NCBI GenBank assembly: GCA_037693485.1
Contig: CM075345.1
Location: 88,060,001-88,124,000, forward strand
Direction of reading: 5' to 3'
Origin: Kitagawia praeruptora
Taxonomy: Eukaryota; Streptophyta; Magnoliopsida; Apiales; Apiaceae
Length of the DNA stretch: 64,000 nt
Below are positions 1 through 12,120 of this stretch, in pieces. Position 1 is the stretch's first letter. Every line of letters starts with the position of its first letter. The notes below the pieces were generated by a model. That model was not told the origin of the DNA, searched no databases, and saw nothing but the letters and a program-made list of their open reading frames with translations. Made by a program: the position numbers and the translations under genes.

Positions 1-2
1 TG

Positions 3-812
3 GAGATGAAATTTCTGGAACTAAAGCAGGATAATCTATCAGTGGCCGAGTATGAGACTAAATTTACTGAATTGTCTAGGTTTGTTCCAGAATTTGTGCG
101 TACTGAGGAACAACGAGCGAAAAGGTTCCAACAAGGATTGAAACCATGGCTACGGACGAGAGTGGCACCGTTTGAGTTAACTGATTATGCTGCGATAGTT
201 CAAAAGGCATCCATTATAGAAGCTGAGAGTGAACAAAACCAGATAGGTCGAGAAAGTAAGAAAAGGAGATTTGAGGGCCAGAAGGGAGGTTCAAGTGAAG
301 GAAGTTACTTTAGCAAGGTTGGTAAAGGACAAAAATCTCAGTTTGTGGGAAAGTCAGGGAGTAACAAGGCTATTAGTGAGACTGTGAATCAAGGTGGCAA
401 ATCCTCAGGAACTTTTCAGTCTAATCAAGCACGACCACCCTTACCAGATTGTAGCAAGTGTGGTAGAAAGCATACGGGAGTGTGTAGGAGGTCGGAAATA
501 ACTTGCTTTAAGTGCGGACAGAAAGGACACTATTATAACCAGTGCACATCAACTGACAAAATTGATATCAAGTGTTATCAATGTGGGAAATTAGGACACT
601 TTGCTAGAGATTATCGTTCCAGTGGGTCATCTGCGCCGGGACAAAGTATGACTGTTTCAAATAAACCTACTGCCAGAGTGTACAATATGACTTTAGGAGA
701 AGCGTTGAAAAAGCCGGATACAGATGCAGGTGAACATTTTCTCTTGTTATTTAACCTTCTAAGTGTAAATGTTTGGTTAGGAATCAATGTGGTCAATGAA
801 TGGTATAGGTAG
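3..812 (+). pseudogene. gypsy gag polyprotein fragment (capsid C-terminus and zinc knuckles)
   Basis: The frame is open from the window edge, so the Met at 6 is internal, not the start. The first 80 residues have the plant gypsy retrotrans_gag pattern (LSVAEYETKF, RFQQGLKP). A basic Ser/Gly linker follows, then three Cys/His clusters: CSKCGRKHTGVC, CFKCGQKGHYYNQC and CYQCGKLGHFARDY. The last has lost its final Cys to Tyr. Gag forms the particle and binds template RNA through the knuckles. The frame then runs into unrelated sequence (GEHFLLL...) and stops, which marks an internal deletion where protease should begin. Confidence 0.85.
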
Positions 813-1392
813 GTTGACAATCTAGATAAGGAAAATCAGTATCTGTTAGGGGTTAGAAATTCTATGAAAAGGAGAATAAGAGTATTTTGGGAAAAACACA
901 AACTTGTTTGAGCACGAACAGGAAATATATATTATAGGTAGAATTTTCTTACAATTGTTTCAAGGAATCTTATTCTAGCCAAATTTCTGGAGGATTTTAC
1001 AGAGACAAGATATAATAAGATTGAAGTATTTATATTTTATGTCATGATAGAGATCAAAATACAGATAAACCATAAGTGAGATACACTACCATTCAGGGGA
1101 GGCCAATGTGGTGGCCGATACCCTTAGCTAAAAGAGGAATGAGAGATGAACTAATGTGGAATGACTGAAACAGGAGGAGAATGAAAGGGACTGATATTAA
1201 TAAGCTAAAGGACATGTTGATGAATGACAAGCAAATTTATGTTGGTGTATTTTTGCGCAAACAAGATAGAAATATTATGAAGGAAAAAGGGTAGAGAAAG
1301 TGGTATAGAAGTTATAAGGTGTAGATGAAAAAGGGTATATATGGACAGTTTCAAAGTGATTCCGGGACGGAATCCTTTTAAGGGGGAAAGAC
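813..1392 (+). pseudogene. collapsed gypsy pol remnant and polypurine tract
   Basis: No long ORF remains. At 1087-1128 one frame reads YHSGEANVVADTLS, the conserved end of the gypsy RT/RNase H region, followed at once by a stop. The purine-rich tract TTTTAAGGGGGAAAGAC (1376-1392) sits directly before the LTR and is the probable plus-strand primer site. About 3 kb of normal pol coding sequence is absent. Confidence 0.6.
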
Positions 1393-4300
1393 TATAATAA
1401 CCTTAACTTTAGCAAAGCTATAGTGGTCACATGAATAGTAAATTTCGAGGATTTATAGAAATGGTATATAAGTACTCCATAATGGAAACGGAAAATGAAT
1501 AAACAGAAACCATATTAGTGTTGTACATTGAAAATAAGTGACTCGAAATGACGATAGATTCCAGAAATTCCTGAACATGGATTTTTAAGATTTTGATTTC
1601 GAATAAGCTTCTATTGGACATTAAGGAGCATGGAAATATTATAAGAATTATATATTGAGGGATTAGTGAATTTAGGTTAAACCAAAGGATTATGAAGTTA
1701 AGAGAATACCATTGGAATTCGGATTGTTAAATGATTTCAGAACCACTGAGATAATGAGGTATATTCGAAACGAACCACAATTAGATGAGTATGGAAACCA
1801 ATCAACCAAGATTAGTAATATAACAAGGATACATACCATATTATTTACCAATGTGATGGGCGTTTTACTTAGAAAATTAAGAAAATAAGAGATTAGAGCA
1901 TCCAAGTGGTGTCATTAGCCATTAATTTGTTTTTAAGGGTAAATTAGTAACTTTGCAAGGTTTTAAACACAAAATATCTTTCCAAGCTTCCATAACACTC
2001 TAGATTAAGCAAGATTAAGATGAAATAAGATCAAAACAAAAGCAAGAAACCTCTCCCCCCATCCATTAGCAACATTCGGCCAAAACCAAGAAAAAGAAGA
2101 AAAATAAAATCCAAGACCCAAGTTCTAGCCAATAACAAATCAAGAGAAAAATCATGGAGCTTCTTGGAGGATAGATTAAGACAAGCACAAAGTTTCATAG
2201 CAAACCAACATCATTTGCCAAGGTAATAAAATCATGGAAGTTGCTTGATGAATAGTGATGAATAGTGTTTTCTAAGAACTAACTTGATTTTCATGGTTCT
2301 TTTAGTTGATTCAAGCTAGGATAAGGTTGTTTAAGGATATATCAAGGATTGTTAAGGGTTATCAAAGCTTCAAGAAGGTATAATCATGCTTGCCCTTTTA
2401 TATTTATGATGGATATGGTTGTGTTTAGTGATTAAGTGGTATAAATGTTATGATTATGATGTTATAAGTGTTTGTAAGTAATTAAAGTTGAATATGGAAG
2501 GAGTATGTGCTTGTAACCATGGTTGGTAAGGTGACCACATGGTGTAGGTGATGGTGTATAAGGTGGATGATTGTTTTGGAGGAGTTTGATTTTGGAAAGT
2601 ATGAAAATATAGCCATTATAATGTCCGATTTTCGTTAGACCAAGAAACTGCCCTGTTTTGGACCCCTGTATCAGTACGGTACTCTACTGTCTAAGTTACC
2701 AATTGACCATGATGAGATAGAGTTTAGTTCATAGATCGTTTTGATATAAGGTGCGTTAAAATCTGATGAACGGTTTAGGAGAAAAGTCAGTTTTGGTGAA
2801 AGATGTTCGAAAACCGAGAAAATGTAAATGTGTTAACTTTGAGGCTATAACTACCATACTTAGACATTTTTATAAGTCACGAAATTTTGGGATAGTGTAG
2901 TAGGATGGTCAGAGGACCCTTTACAGTTGACCTTGCATTAATATTCGAAATCTATATTTTCTGAGAATTTTTACAGTTAAGTGTGGTTGTTAGGGGAAAT
3001 GGTGAAAAACCCCTGAAACTTCGATTGAGGTTATAAATGGTTAAGTTCTCGAACCTTTGGGGTAATAGTGATACGTTAAACATATATTAAAGTGTCAAGG
3101 GTAATGTTATACAAGAGTGTAGTGAGTAAGAGATGTGGTATTCTAATGACGGTCCTTTTGTGTTTATAGAAACTCCGGAAGAGGGACGAACCATACCGTC
3201 AGGATACCGGAACCGAAGCAAGATCTTTTCTATCCCTACTTGGAAGTCATTTATCTTCAAAGAAACTTGATTTCATGAAATATATATATGTGATGCTATT
3301 GTTACTATATTGTTAAGAAATGGTTTTCCTTGATTATTGATGCAAAAAGGGAAGGTATATGAGTATGATATGAATATGGATATGAGTATGAGTATGAGAT
3401 GGATATGAATATACATAGAGATGGTTATGCATGAAGTGAACATGCCTTATGATTAAGGGAATATGAAGGAATGGTATCAGTTGTTATATAGAGATATATA
3501 AAGGAATGGTATCAGTTGTTATCTAAAGATATATAAAGGAATGGTATCAGTTTTTATCTAGGGTTATATGATTTATAATATTATATTCTTTCTAAGTATT
3601 GTGATTTAATAAATATTAATGAATGGTATTTAATACTTTTGAGATAAATGGAATACTCTACGTATATAAAAGCATATTGATTTCATTGAATACAGAGGAG
3701 ATGTCTGAGTCATAATCAAAGTATTATGACATATATAATTTTTAAAGGTGATGATAAATAGAAATGAAAATGATATATGTGAAGGGAAATTTGAATGGAA
3801 ATGTGAATGGAAATGGAAAATGTGAAATGGTATTTGATGATTTGAAAAAGGGGGATTGCAACAGTAAGCGTAAGAGGCTGTGTGGTAGTGGCACAGTCCA
3901 GCATCCAATATTTTATTTCGGCACGAAGATGCCAAGGGAGGATGTAGCAAGTAGCCTTCCTCCAGGGTTGATTACCAGGTAGGGATCATCCCTTCTACTA
4001 GTAGTAAACAAAGAGCGGATACGGTCAGGCGACTGATCATCGTCCTACGTATCTGGCGCCAGCAGATATCCCCAAAACTTGAAAGAAAGAATTGAAAATG
4101 GTTTTCAGATTTTTATAACTGAAAACAGAAAAGTGATATGAAATGATGGAATTATTGTTACAAACGAAGAGAAACTGATTTTATATTAATTTATATGATT
4201 GTTGTATAAGAAGGAAATGAGAAGATTATAGTGAGAGATTTGTTCAAGTTTTTATATTATCTTGAAAGATTACATTGAAATGGTATATTGATGGTTACAG

Positions 4301-4996
4301 CATTCAAGATGAGGAACTGATATTATACGATGTTAGAAGCGAGATTGATGGAATGATACTATATATTTCTCACGTACAAGGATAATTGGAAAGTGTATAT
4401 ACATATTGAATAGAAATAAAATTCTTCCATAATAACTGAAGTTTGCTTTTGTCTATTATATATATATATATAACGGTTTATTTTCCTTTGATGTTAGTAG
4501 ATAGAAAATTATCTTGCTGAGCTATTATAGCTCACTCTTGCTACTTATTTATATAACAGCTAGGTATGCCGATACTACGCAGAACACCCCGCAAGAGGGT
4601 AGAGGGAAGGCGACCTTATGAGAGCGCGCTGGCATCGATTCCTGAGGTAGCGTAGAGGCAAACGGGTCTTGGTAGCCTTATGTATAATTAAGTGTGCAAG
4701 CATGTAATAAATTTTTAATTGTTGAAATGCTTCATGTCGAAGTATTAATCAGCAATGTATTTAAGTGTGAGCCTGGGTTGTAATAACTGTTAACTCTAAA
4801 CTTTTAAAATGATGAATGTTGTTCTCTGAGCATATGACTGGTGTGTGTGTGTGTGTATTATTGCGGGGTCAATTGCATAAGTATTAATTTTAAAAAAAAA
4901 AAGAAAAAGAAAGAAAAGACCCAAGAGATATTGATATTGAATGGAAATTGGTCCGTGACGGCCCGGATTCATGACCCCGGATTTGGGGCTGTCACA
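1393..4996 (+). repeat. gypsy 3' LTR, about 3.6 kb
   Basis: It starts TATAATAACC directly after the polypurine tract (the expected TG is mutated to TA) and ends TGTCACA at 4990-4996, in the CCCCGGATTTGGGGCTGTCACA-type ending common in plant gypsy LTRs. Within it are a 35-bp tandem repeat (3471-3575), ATATGAGTATG-type microsatellite (3360-3420), a (GT)n run near 4842 and a more GC-rich block at 3880-4080. Short ORFs inside show no family resemblance and were not called. Confidence 0.7.
3471..3575. repeat. 35-bp tandem repeat, three copies
   Basis: Copies beginning ATGGTATCAG start at 3471, 3506 and 3541. The first two are nearly identical over the unit; the third decays after about 20 bases. 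Confidence 0.85.
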
Positions 4997-6483
4997 AAGA
5001 ATATTCTGATGGCTTCCAATCTAGCAACAGGGGCAAATGTCTCATCATAATCAATGCCTTCCTGTTGAGAGTATCCTTTTGCAACCAACCTTGCTTTGTT
5101 TCTTACTATTACACCATCTTCATCCATCTTATTCTTCAGAACCCACTTTGTTCCAACAATGGTTCTATTCTTTGGTGCAGACACAAGTTCCCATACTTTG
5201 TTCCTTTCAAATTGATTCAGCTCCTCTTGCATGGCAATAATCCAATCTGGATCTAGCAGTGCATCATCAAGTTTCTTAGGCTCCACCTGAGATAGGAAAC
5301 AACCATAGAGACACTCATTCTGAGTTGCTCTTATAGTCTTTACTCCTGCATTAGGATCTCCAATGATTTGCTCTGCAGTGTGTGATCTATCCCATTTCCT
5401 TGAGTGCTCAGCCTGATTTTTCATTCTTGAAGTTGCTTCATCATCCAAATCATCATCCTGATTTCCTCCCCCTGTGAGGTTGCCACTACTCACAGGTGTG
5501 TCTTGGATGCTAGTTTCTCCACTGTTGATTGGCACAAATTCTTCTCTTGTATTATCATTCACTTGAGTCTGTTGAACTTGAGTTTCAACTTCAGTTTCAG
5601 TCTCTTCATCAGAATCATCTAGATTATCAAACTTCAATGGATCTTTATCTTCATTATTGGCTTCTTCTAGTCCAGGTAGTTTTCTGTCATCAAATGTCAC
5701 ATCTGTGCTTTCCATAATCTTCTTTTGACTGATGACATAAACTTTGTATGCAATTCTCTCTATAGAATAGCCAAGAAAAATTCCTTCAAATGCCTTTGCA
5801 TCAAACTTACCAACATATTCAGAATTATCCTTCAATACAAAGCATTTGCTTCCAAAAGTATGAACATACTTTAGAGTAGGCTTCTTTCCAGTCATCAAAT
5901 TGTAAGGTGTCTTTCCAGTGTTTTTGTTGATGAGGGTTCTGTTCTGGATATAGCATGCAGTGCTCACAGCCTCAGCCCAAAAACATGTAGGCATCTTTGC
6001 ATCAAGTAGCATTGTTCTAGCAGCCTCAATTAGAGTTCTATTCTTCCTCTCAACAACTCCATTTTGTTGTGGAGTTCTTGGAGCTGAGAATTGCTGAGAA
6101 ATACCATTCTCTTTACAGAATGCTTCAAGTATGGCATTTTTGAATTCTGTTCCATTATCACTTCTCAGTGCAATCACACTTGCATTGTTGGCATTTGCTT
6201 CCTTGTCAACTTTCTTTATATGCTCAATGATTACTTGTGGAGCCTCATCTTTTGATGCCAGAAATTCCACCCATGTATACCTTATAAAGTAATCAACCAT
6301 CACCAAGGCATACTTCTTTCTTCCTAGTGACATAATATTGACAGGCCCAAACAAATCCATATGAATGAGTTGTAGGGGCTTGGTTATTGATGTCACTATC
6401 TTTGACTTGTGGCTTGATCTTTTCATCTTTCCTTTTTGACAAGCCTCACACACTCCTTCTTGACAGAATTCAAGTGTGGGCAT
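4997..6483 (-). pseudogene. Copia A integrase and N-terminal reverse transcriptase
   Basis: The reading opens at the second half of the integrase zinc finger (CEACQKGK) and continues through the integrase core: Asp in the MDLFGPVN motif, the LRSDNGTEF Asp, and the Glu of [14 protein letters not shown] chromodomain-free copia C-terminus ([18 protein letters not shown]) and an acidic linker follow, then RT from [15 protein letters not shown] to [10 protein letters not shown]. The rest of RT, including YVDD, is absent, and the last nine residues of the open frame are translated gypsy LTR. A frameshift near 6484 separates this from the upstream frame. Confidence 0.9.
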
Positions 6484-7331
6484 GCCCTCACTAACTCTCT
6501 TTTGACTAGAGAATTAATGGCTTTGAAGTTCAGGTGTGATAGTTTCTTGTGCCACAGCCAACAATCTTCATTTGATGCTTTTGAGTAAAAGAAAAAAAAT
6601 TTGTCCTTGTTTGCAGAATCCATATTGGCTACAAACAGGCTTCCTTTCCTTACTCCAGATAGAGCAAAATCACCAGTCTTCTTGTGGGTGATCAAACATT
6701 CATCTTTGTCAAAATCCACCTTGAATCCTCTATCAGTAAACTGACCAAAACTTAGCAGATTATGCTTGAGTCCCTTGACCAGTGCTACATCTTCAATGAT
6801 GACATTTCCAACTTTTAACTTGCTATATCCCAATGTGTTACCCATGCTGTCATCTCCAAAAGCAACCATTGGGCCAGCCTTTTCCTCATACTGTGATAGC
6901 AGGGCCATATCACCAGTCATATGATTTGAGCATCCACTGTCCAAAATCCACATGACCTTCTTTTCACTTTCTTTGCCCTGCAAACACAAAGGTATTACTT
7001 CTCCTTTGGTACCCAAACAAGTTTTATCATAAACAACATGCTTGTCAACTTTCTTGGTGTTAGTCTTCTTGTCACTGTTAGAAGTCTTAGAACATGAGAT
7101 TTCAGACTTAGGTGACAGAGGTACCTTCCTTGCTTTAGGAGGACTCGAAGATTTTGACCTGGTGTAGTGTGTGTGAGAATTGTGACTGATACAACCATCA
7201 ATGAATTGCCTTCTCAGATTGAAACAGCTAGTCATAACATTCATATTGCATGGCATACAGTCAAATTTATCACAAAATGGTGCATCTCTATGTCTTAGAG
7301 GCACAGAACAATCATAGAAAGGTTTAGACAC
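6423..7331 (-). pseudogene. Copia A protease and gag-pre-integrase region
   Basis: The retropepsin active site is WILDSGCSNHMTGD near residues 128-141. The pre-integrase HHCC finger begins at LWHKKLSHLNF. The frame is the same as the segment at 7350-8216, separated only by the TGA at 7350-7352, and ends by frameshift near 6484, just before the remaining CxxC of the integrase finger. Protease would release the capsid, protease, integrase and RT from the polyprotein. Confidence 0.88.
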
Positions 7332-7349
7332 ACTACCAGCAGGTTTCTT

Positions 7350-8216
7350 TCATGCATGAGTTAAATGATTGGTACTGAAACAGTTCTGACAAGTTTTCCT
7401 AGGGGCATTAGGCATATAAGCATAGTTATTATCTTTGTTAATCCCTAACTTGACATTTCTGTTCTGTTTCTTCTTAGTCACTTTCTTCTCTGATTCACTC
7501 TTTCCAGCTGAAACAAACTTAACAAACTTCTTGGGTCTTATCATATCACCTACTGGCTCCTTGGTCTTTGACTTGACACTCTCACTCTTGGAAGATGCTT
7601 GTTGTTCATTGGATTGTGCCTCATCCTCATCATTCAACATTTGTTTGATGAGTAAGGCATCCTCATCAATTTCAAATGTTGATTCCTTAAAAATTGGATT
7701 TTCAGTCTTTTTCAAAATGTGAGGCACTTCCTCATGAACAGCTGTGTCATCTTTAATGATAGCATAGCCTTTTCTCTGTTTAAGAGTGTCATAATCAAGT
7801 CCAATAGCAGCCTTGGGTTTTGCTTCAATTTTCTCACAGTAGGATTGCACTAGACCAGATGATTTCTTGAAAATTTTCAGTTTGAATTCATTTTCAGCTA
7901 ATTCATCCATAAGAGCCTTTTCAACCTGACTAGCACACAAAACCTTATTCTGCAGATATTCAACTTCTTTCTTAAGGTTTTCTACTTGCATAGCAGTTAG
8001 CTCAAGTTCCTCATTCTTTTTTATTAACATTTCATTTCTAGTAGACAGTTTAGTAATCTCTTCATTAGCAGCAGTCATACTAGTATGAATGTTAAACATC
8101 TCAACAGATAGTTGTTCAATCATGCATTTATACTCTAAAACAGACATGTCTATAGTAGTGAGAGATGGTACATGAGGGTCTGATGGAGATGTATTATCCT
8201 TGGAATTGGCCATCAA
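7350..8216 (-). pseudogene. Copia A gag C-terminal coiled-coil linker with second CCHC
   Basis: This segment is in frame with gag upstream. Residues 30-115 are rich in heptad-like Leu/Ile/Lys/Glu (MLIKKNEELELTAMQVENLK), so a coiled coil is likely. A basic tail follows, then CQNCFSTNHLTHA and a TGA where the last Cys of a CX2CX4HX4C knuckle should be. Copia B has the intact equivalent, CVNCDSVNHLSTSC, so this stop is probably a single change of a Cys codon. Confidence 0.8.
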
Positions 8217-8303
8217 GGCATAATTGCAAAATTCTTGTTCCTCTCCATCACTGTCAGTATCATCCCAACACTTCCCTTCAGCTATGTAGGCCTTACCTTG
8301 TGT

Positions 8304-9470
8304 CTACTTTTTCAGAAGGGCCTCATACTTAGCTTCGAGCTCAAGATAATCTCTATCCTTCTTTTTAGGCTTCTTGCATTCACTGGCAAAATGCCCTAGG
8401 TCATTGCATCTATAGCACCTTACAGATGACCTATCCACATGGCTGGTTTTGAACTTATTCTTGTTTGGTTTCACAGGTACCTTGCTCTTGTTGAACGAAT
8501 GGTTTTGGGTTTTAGGTTTGAAGGGTTGGTTCCTCTTAAATCTGATGTTTGGAAATTTTCTGGCCATGAAAGCATATGAAGTGTTTTCCATTCCATCTAG
8601 TTCTTCAAGAGTATAGAACTCATCTTCCTCCTTCTCCTCAACAGGTTCACTTACCTCAGCTTCAGTTTCTTCCTCTTCCACTACCTCCTCTATCCTTAAT
8701 TGGTTTGTAGATGCTTCTAGGTCTTGAATAGATTTGTTGACAATCAAGGCACATGATGTGTTTATCATTCTTCCTTGGTTGGCTTGGATAGCCCTTTTCT
8801 GAAGCAACTCAAGCTCATGATTTTTTAAAACCCCATAGAGCACATCATATGTAACTTTGTTCAAATCTCTTTCCCTTAGAGAAATGACCCTTTGCTCTAG
8901 ATGGTTTGGTGAAGATAGCAGAAACTTCATGTTTAACTCCTTGGTACTGTAGACCTTGCCATTCATCTGCAACTCAGTAACTAACTTGTGAAATCTCTCA
9001 AACATCTCAGTAATGCTTTCCTTGGGCTGTGCCATGAAAGCCTCATACTGTGTGACCAGTATCTGTTTCTTGTTTTCTCTGACCTCATCAGTTCCTTCAC
9101 ATAACACCTCAATGTGATCCCACATTTCTTTGGCAGTGGTACATGAAGCACTGTTTGCAAACATTGACATGTCCATGGAATCTATAATCAGCAACATGAG
9201 GTGACTGTCAAGGGCAACCATGTCCTTTTCTGATTCTATCCATTTGGATGGATCCTTAGCCACATAAGATCTTGGAATAGTAGTGGTTCCAACAGTCTTT
9301 TCAGGAATCTCCTGTTGGGGAACAAATGGACCATTCTTAAGAATCTCAGGATACAAATGATGAGATGCTTTGATGAACAACTGCATCTTTATCTTCCAGA
9401 GGTTATAATTCTCTTTGTCAAATTTAGGGACTTTCACCATTCCTGTAGTCTTTGGTGTATTCGAACTCAT
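8304..9470 (-). pseudogene. Copia A gag (UBN2-type capsid and zinc knuckle)
   Basis: The Met at 9470 lies 32 bases inside the primer-binding site and starts an MSSNTPKTTGMVKVPKF N-terminus typical of copia gag. A capsid-like domain follows (WDHIEVLCEGTDEVRENK), then an acidic stretch and the knuckle CYRCNDLGHFASEC near residues 353-366. The frame stops at TAG 8304-8306 and continues in the same frame at 8216, so one nonsense change splits gag. Confidence 0.9.
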
Positions 9471-9501
9471 GATCGTTTTTCTGTTTTTGAATAAACAGCC
9501 C

Positions 9502-9513
9502 GCTCTGATACCA
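9502..9513 (-). other. Copia A primer-binding site (initiator-Met tRNA)
   Basis: On the - strand TGGTATCAGAGC lies two bases inside the LTR end. It is the standard plant copia site complementary to the 3' end of tRNA-iMet. Confidence 0.92.
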
Positions 9514-9515
9514 CT

Positions 9516-10806
9516 TGTTGAGTATTGAATACAGAGGGGGGGTGAATGGATTCTTGAACTTTTCTTGTCTCGAGTCTATGTAGCAGATAAGTGTTTGTGT
9601 GTGCAAGGTGTAGGTGCGGATAAAGAACAACACAAGACACAATATCACTTTAATCTAATGTATTATTAGATAAAGGTTGCTACAATCTGTGAATACAAAT
9701 GATAGTATTCTCAGCTTCATTTTTCTCAGAGAGATATAGCTTACAGTGTATGAAAAACTTGACTCTTCAAAAGTTAATAGCTAAGAAAGCGGGGCTGTAT
9801 CCTTATAGCATGCAGGATACAACCTACTTACTACAAATAAGGTAGCTAAACAAATTACTTTCTAGTCTGTCTATCCTTTTTGAGTAAGTGTCCAAATGGT
9901 TACAGATTTGACTTTGCAAAGCCTGTTCAGATCCACTTATTTAGCCCTTTGTCTCTTCTATATCTCTCCAAGCTTCCTTGTAGGCTTTCCAGAGCACGTT
10001 ACAGATTGTGGTCCATAAAGTGCATTGGCTTGTTGCAGGTTTCTGACTTGTACAATTTCTTCAGTATTTTGTCTCCAAGAATGTATTCGAGAAGTGACTA
10101 AGTAAGTGATTCGAGAACTAGAATTGACTTGATCGATAACTCTGAGTTCTCGAACACTGTTATATTGACATATCGAATTACTTCTCGAATAGCTCTTTTT
10201 CATCAGGATTCCTTGAGTTGTCGAATAGAACATTTGACTTATCGAATCCTCGAGATATCGAATAGCTTTCTGAGTCCTTGAGATATCGAATGGAACTTTG
10301 ACTTGTTGACTCTTTGAGAACTCGAATACTACTTTTTACTTGTCGACTTCTTGAGTTCTCGAACAGAGTAATAGACATATCGAATCTCTGAGATATCGAA
10401 TGAGATATCGAATGAGATATCGAACAGTGTATTCAGAGATATCGAATAGTGTCTTGAGATATCGAATCCCTGACTTCTCGAATGCTGGACTTCTCGAATA
10501 GACAAAACTACTTCTCGAATTGGTACTTAGGCAATTTCTTCACTTTCTTCAAATCCCAACTGTGATTATTTGATAGTCTTTATCTTCTTGCTTGAGGCAT
10601 GAACCTTGGAACTTCTTTCAAGCATTATTCTTGACTTTATAAGTACAGTTACACAACTAGGATTTGGTGCCTATTACAAGTACAAAACAAGTAGAGACTC
10701 TACAACTAGAGGTTCCCTCAGTTAAGAGGTCATGTAAGTAATGCAAAGCATTACAAATAATTAAGCTTGTTATTAGATGTAAACAGGCATGCCTCTGTGA
10801 CTAACA
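9516..10806 (-). repeat. Copia A 5' LTR
   Basis: Read on -, it begins TGTTAG at 10806 and ends CTCAACA at 9516, beside the primer-binding site. The left end is confirmed by a second copy of the same LTR at 63262 onward, which matches through the window end. The right end is inferred from where RT coding of copia C breaks off (after QINN); an alternative end at 10785 is possible. It contains an array of TCGAA motifs. Confidence 0.8.
10094..10521. repeat. Cluster of about 18 TCGAA-centred motifs in the copia A LTR
   Basis: Variants of TATCGAAT, TCTCGAAT and TGTCGAAT recur every 15-35 bases. The densest part, 10380-10460, has GAGATATCGAATGA in tandem. Their position in the LTR suggests promoter-proximal control sites or plain repeat expansion; which one is not known. 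Confidence 0.8.
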
Positions 10807-11310
10807 AAGTTGTTAATCTGCTTCAAGTTGCTACCTGTTACAAGAAAATCATCAACGTATAGTGATACCACAAGAATTTCATTATCTGATTTCTTGACAT
10901 AAAGTGTGGCTTCACTTAGATTTTTAGTAAAGCCTAAGCTTAACAAATGAGTGTTAATTCTGTTGTACCAGGTCCTTGAAGCTGGTCTATAGCCATACAA
11001 AGCCTTTATCAATCGATATACCTTGTCCTCTTGTCCTTTACAAAAAAAAACCCTTTTAGTTACTTGACGAAAATTTCTTCCTCCACCAAATCATAACCTT
11101 TAACAACAAGTCTTTCCTTGTACTTGTTCATAGAACCATCGAAATTGAACTTGGTTCTATAAACCCACTTGACTCCTATAGCTTTCATATATCTAGGCCT
11201 CCACCAACTCCCATGCCTAATTTTTTTCAATCATTTTTAGCTCCTCATTCATAGAAGCTATCCACTTCTGATCAATTGCAGCTTCTTCGTATCCTACGGG
11301 TTCCATCAAA
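10807..11310 (-). pseudogene. Copia C reverse transcriptase fragments
   Basis: Around 11060-11160 the - strand encodes the RT N-terminus (KWVYRTKFNFDGSMNKYKERLVVKGY). After a gap of about 80 expected residues, 11033-10807 encodes KALYGYRPASRTWY and the catalytic LYVDDFLVTGSN. The missing part would contain the first catalytic Asp (the DVKSAFLNG region). Coding breaks at QINN, beside the copia A LTR. Confidence 0.8.
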
Positions 11311-11621
11311 GCGACATTGCATTTTTAATAAATCCTGGTTCCTCTAACCAGTTCATCATCCACATTATCATTTTCCACTTGGATCTTGATTTGCTCATCT
11401 TTTTCTCAATTCCATTTTTTTGACTCAAGGAAATGAACATCTCTGCTGATTGTAATTTTTTTGTTTTATGGTTGGTAGATCCTTTAGGCATTTGGGATGT
11501 AACCAACAAGTATCCCAGCATCTGAGTTTTTGTCCAACTTATCTCTCTTAACTTGAGGAATATAAGAGAAACATAGACAACCGAATGTTTTCAAGTTAAG
11601 CAACTTGGGTTTGTATTCATG

Positions 11622-12120
11622 TCATACTTCAAATGGAGTCTTCTTCCTCAAAACTTTTGTTGGCAATCTATTTAGAAATAAAACCACTATATGTGTAGCC
11701 TCAGCCCAAAATTTCTTTGACATTCCTTTGTCATGAAGTAAAAACCTTACCATCTCCATGATTGTCCGATTTTTTCTCTCCACAACCCCGTTCTGTTGAG
11801 GAGTATAAGGCACTGTCAACTGATGTTCAATGCCTGCATCTCTATAAAACTTGTTAAATTTTTCAGAGGTATATTCAGTTCCGTTATCAGATTTGATCAT
11901 CATAATTTTGCTTTTACTTTAAGTCTCAACCAAAGATTTGAAAGTATTAAAGATATCAGCAATGTTAGATTTTTGTTTCATAAAATAAATCCAGCACATT
12001 CTCGAATAATCATCAATAAACGCAATATAGTACGCAATGTTAGATTTTTGTTTCATAAAATAAATTCAGCACATTCTCGAATAATCATCAATAAACACAA
12101 TATAATACTTATTTCCATTT
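11622..12120 (-). pseudogene. Copia C integrase fragment
   Basis: IKSDNGTEYTSEKF carries the second catalytic Asp and [13 protein letters not shown] the catalytic Glu. The copia GMSKKFWAEA block follows. Upstream, a 75-bp stretch is duplicated in tandem (first copy from 11961, second from 12036). Since 75 is a multiple of three, the duplication by itself kept frame. Confidence 0.85.
11961..12110. repeat. 75-bp tandem duplication in copia C integrase
   Basis: AATGTTAGATTTTTG begins at 11961 and again at 12036, and the following 70 bases match with a few substitutions. It lies inside old coding sequence. Confidence 0.85.

Larger units (their letters stand above)
1..4996 (+). mobile_element. 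Ty3/gypsy LTR retrotransposon, 3' part, internally deleted
   Basis: A gag fragment with CCHC knuckles is followed by a collapsed pol remnant, a purine-rich tract (1379-1389) and a long LTR ending in TGTCACA. The 5' LTR and start of gag lie outside the window. The 3.6 kb LTR and the gag type fit plant chromovirus (Del/Tekay-like) elements; this lineage call is inferred. Protease, RT and integrase are missing apart from an RNase H tail. The element abuts copia A RT at 4997, which suggests insertion into copia A. Confidence 0.8.
4997..10806 (-). mobile_element. Copia A: SIRE-like LTR retrotransposon, 3' half missing
   Basis: On the - strand the order is 5' LTR (10806-9516), iMet primer-binding site, gag with UBN2-type domain and zinc knuckle, coiled-coil linker, protease, integrase and the start of RT. 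RT breaks off at 4997 exactly where the gypsy LTR ends, so RT C-terminus, RNase H and 3' LTR should lie left of the window if the gypsy inserted into it. The main frame has only two in-frame stops and one frameshift. The long gag-pol linker resembles the SIRE/Maximus lineage; this is inferred. Confidence 0.85.

Noticed and set aside
3764..3982. 72-codon ORF in the gypsy LTR
   Set aside because: Low-complexity start and no family match; inside an LTR.
10094..10521. Repeated TCGAAT words suggesting a CRISPR-like array
   Set aside because: Spacing is irregular, the words are short and degenerate, and the array is inside an LTR of a plant element.
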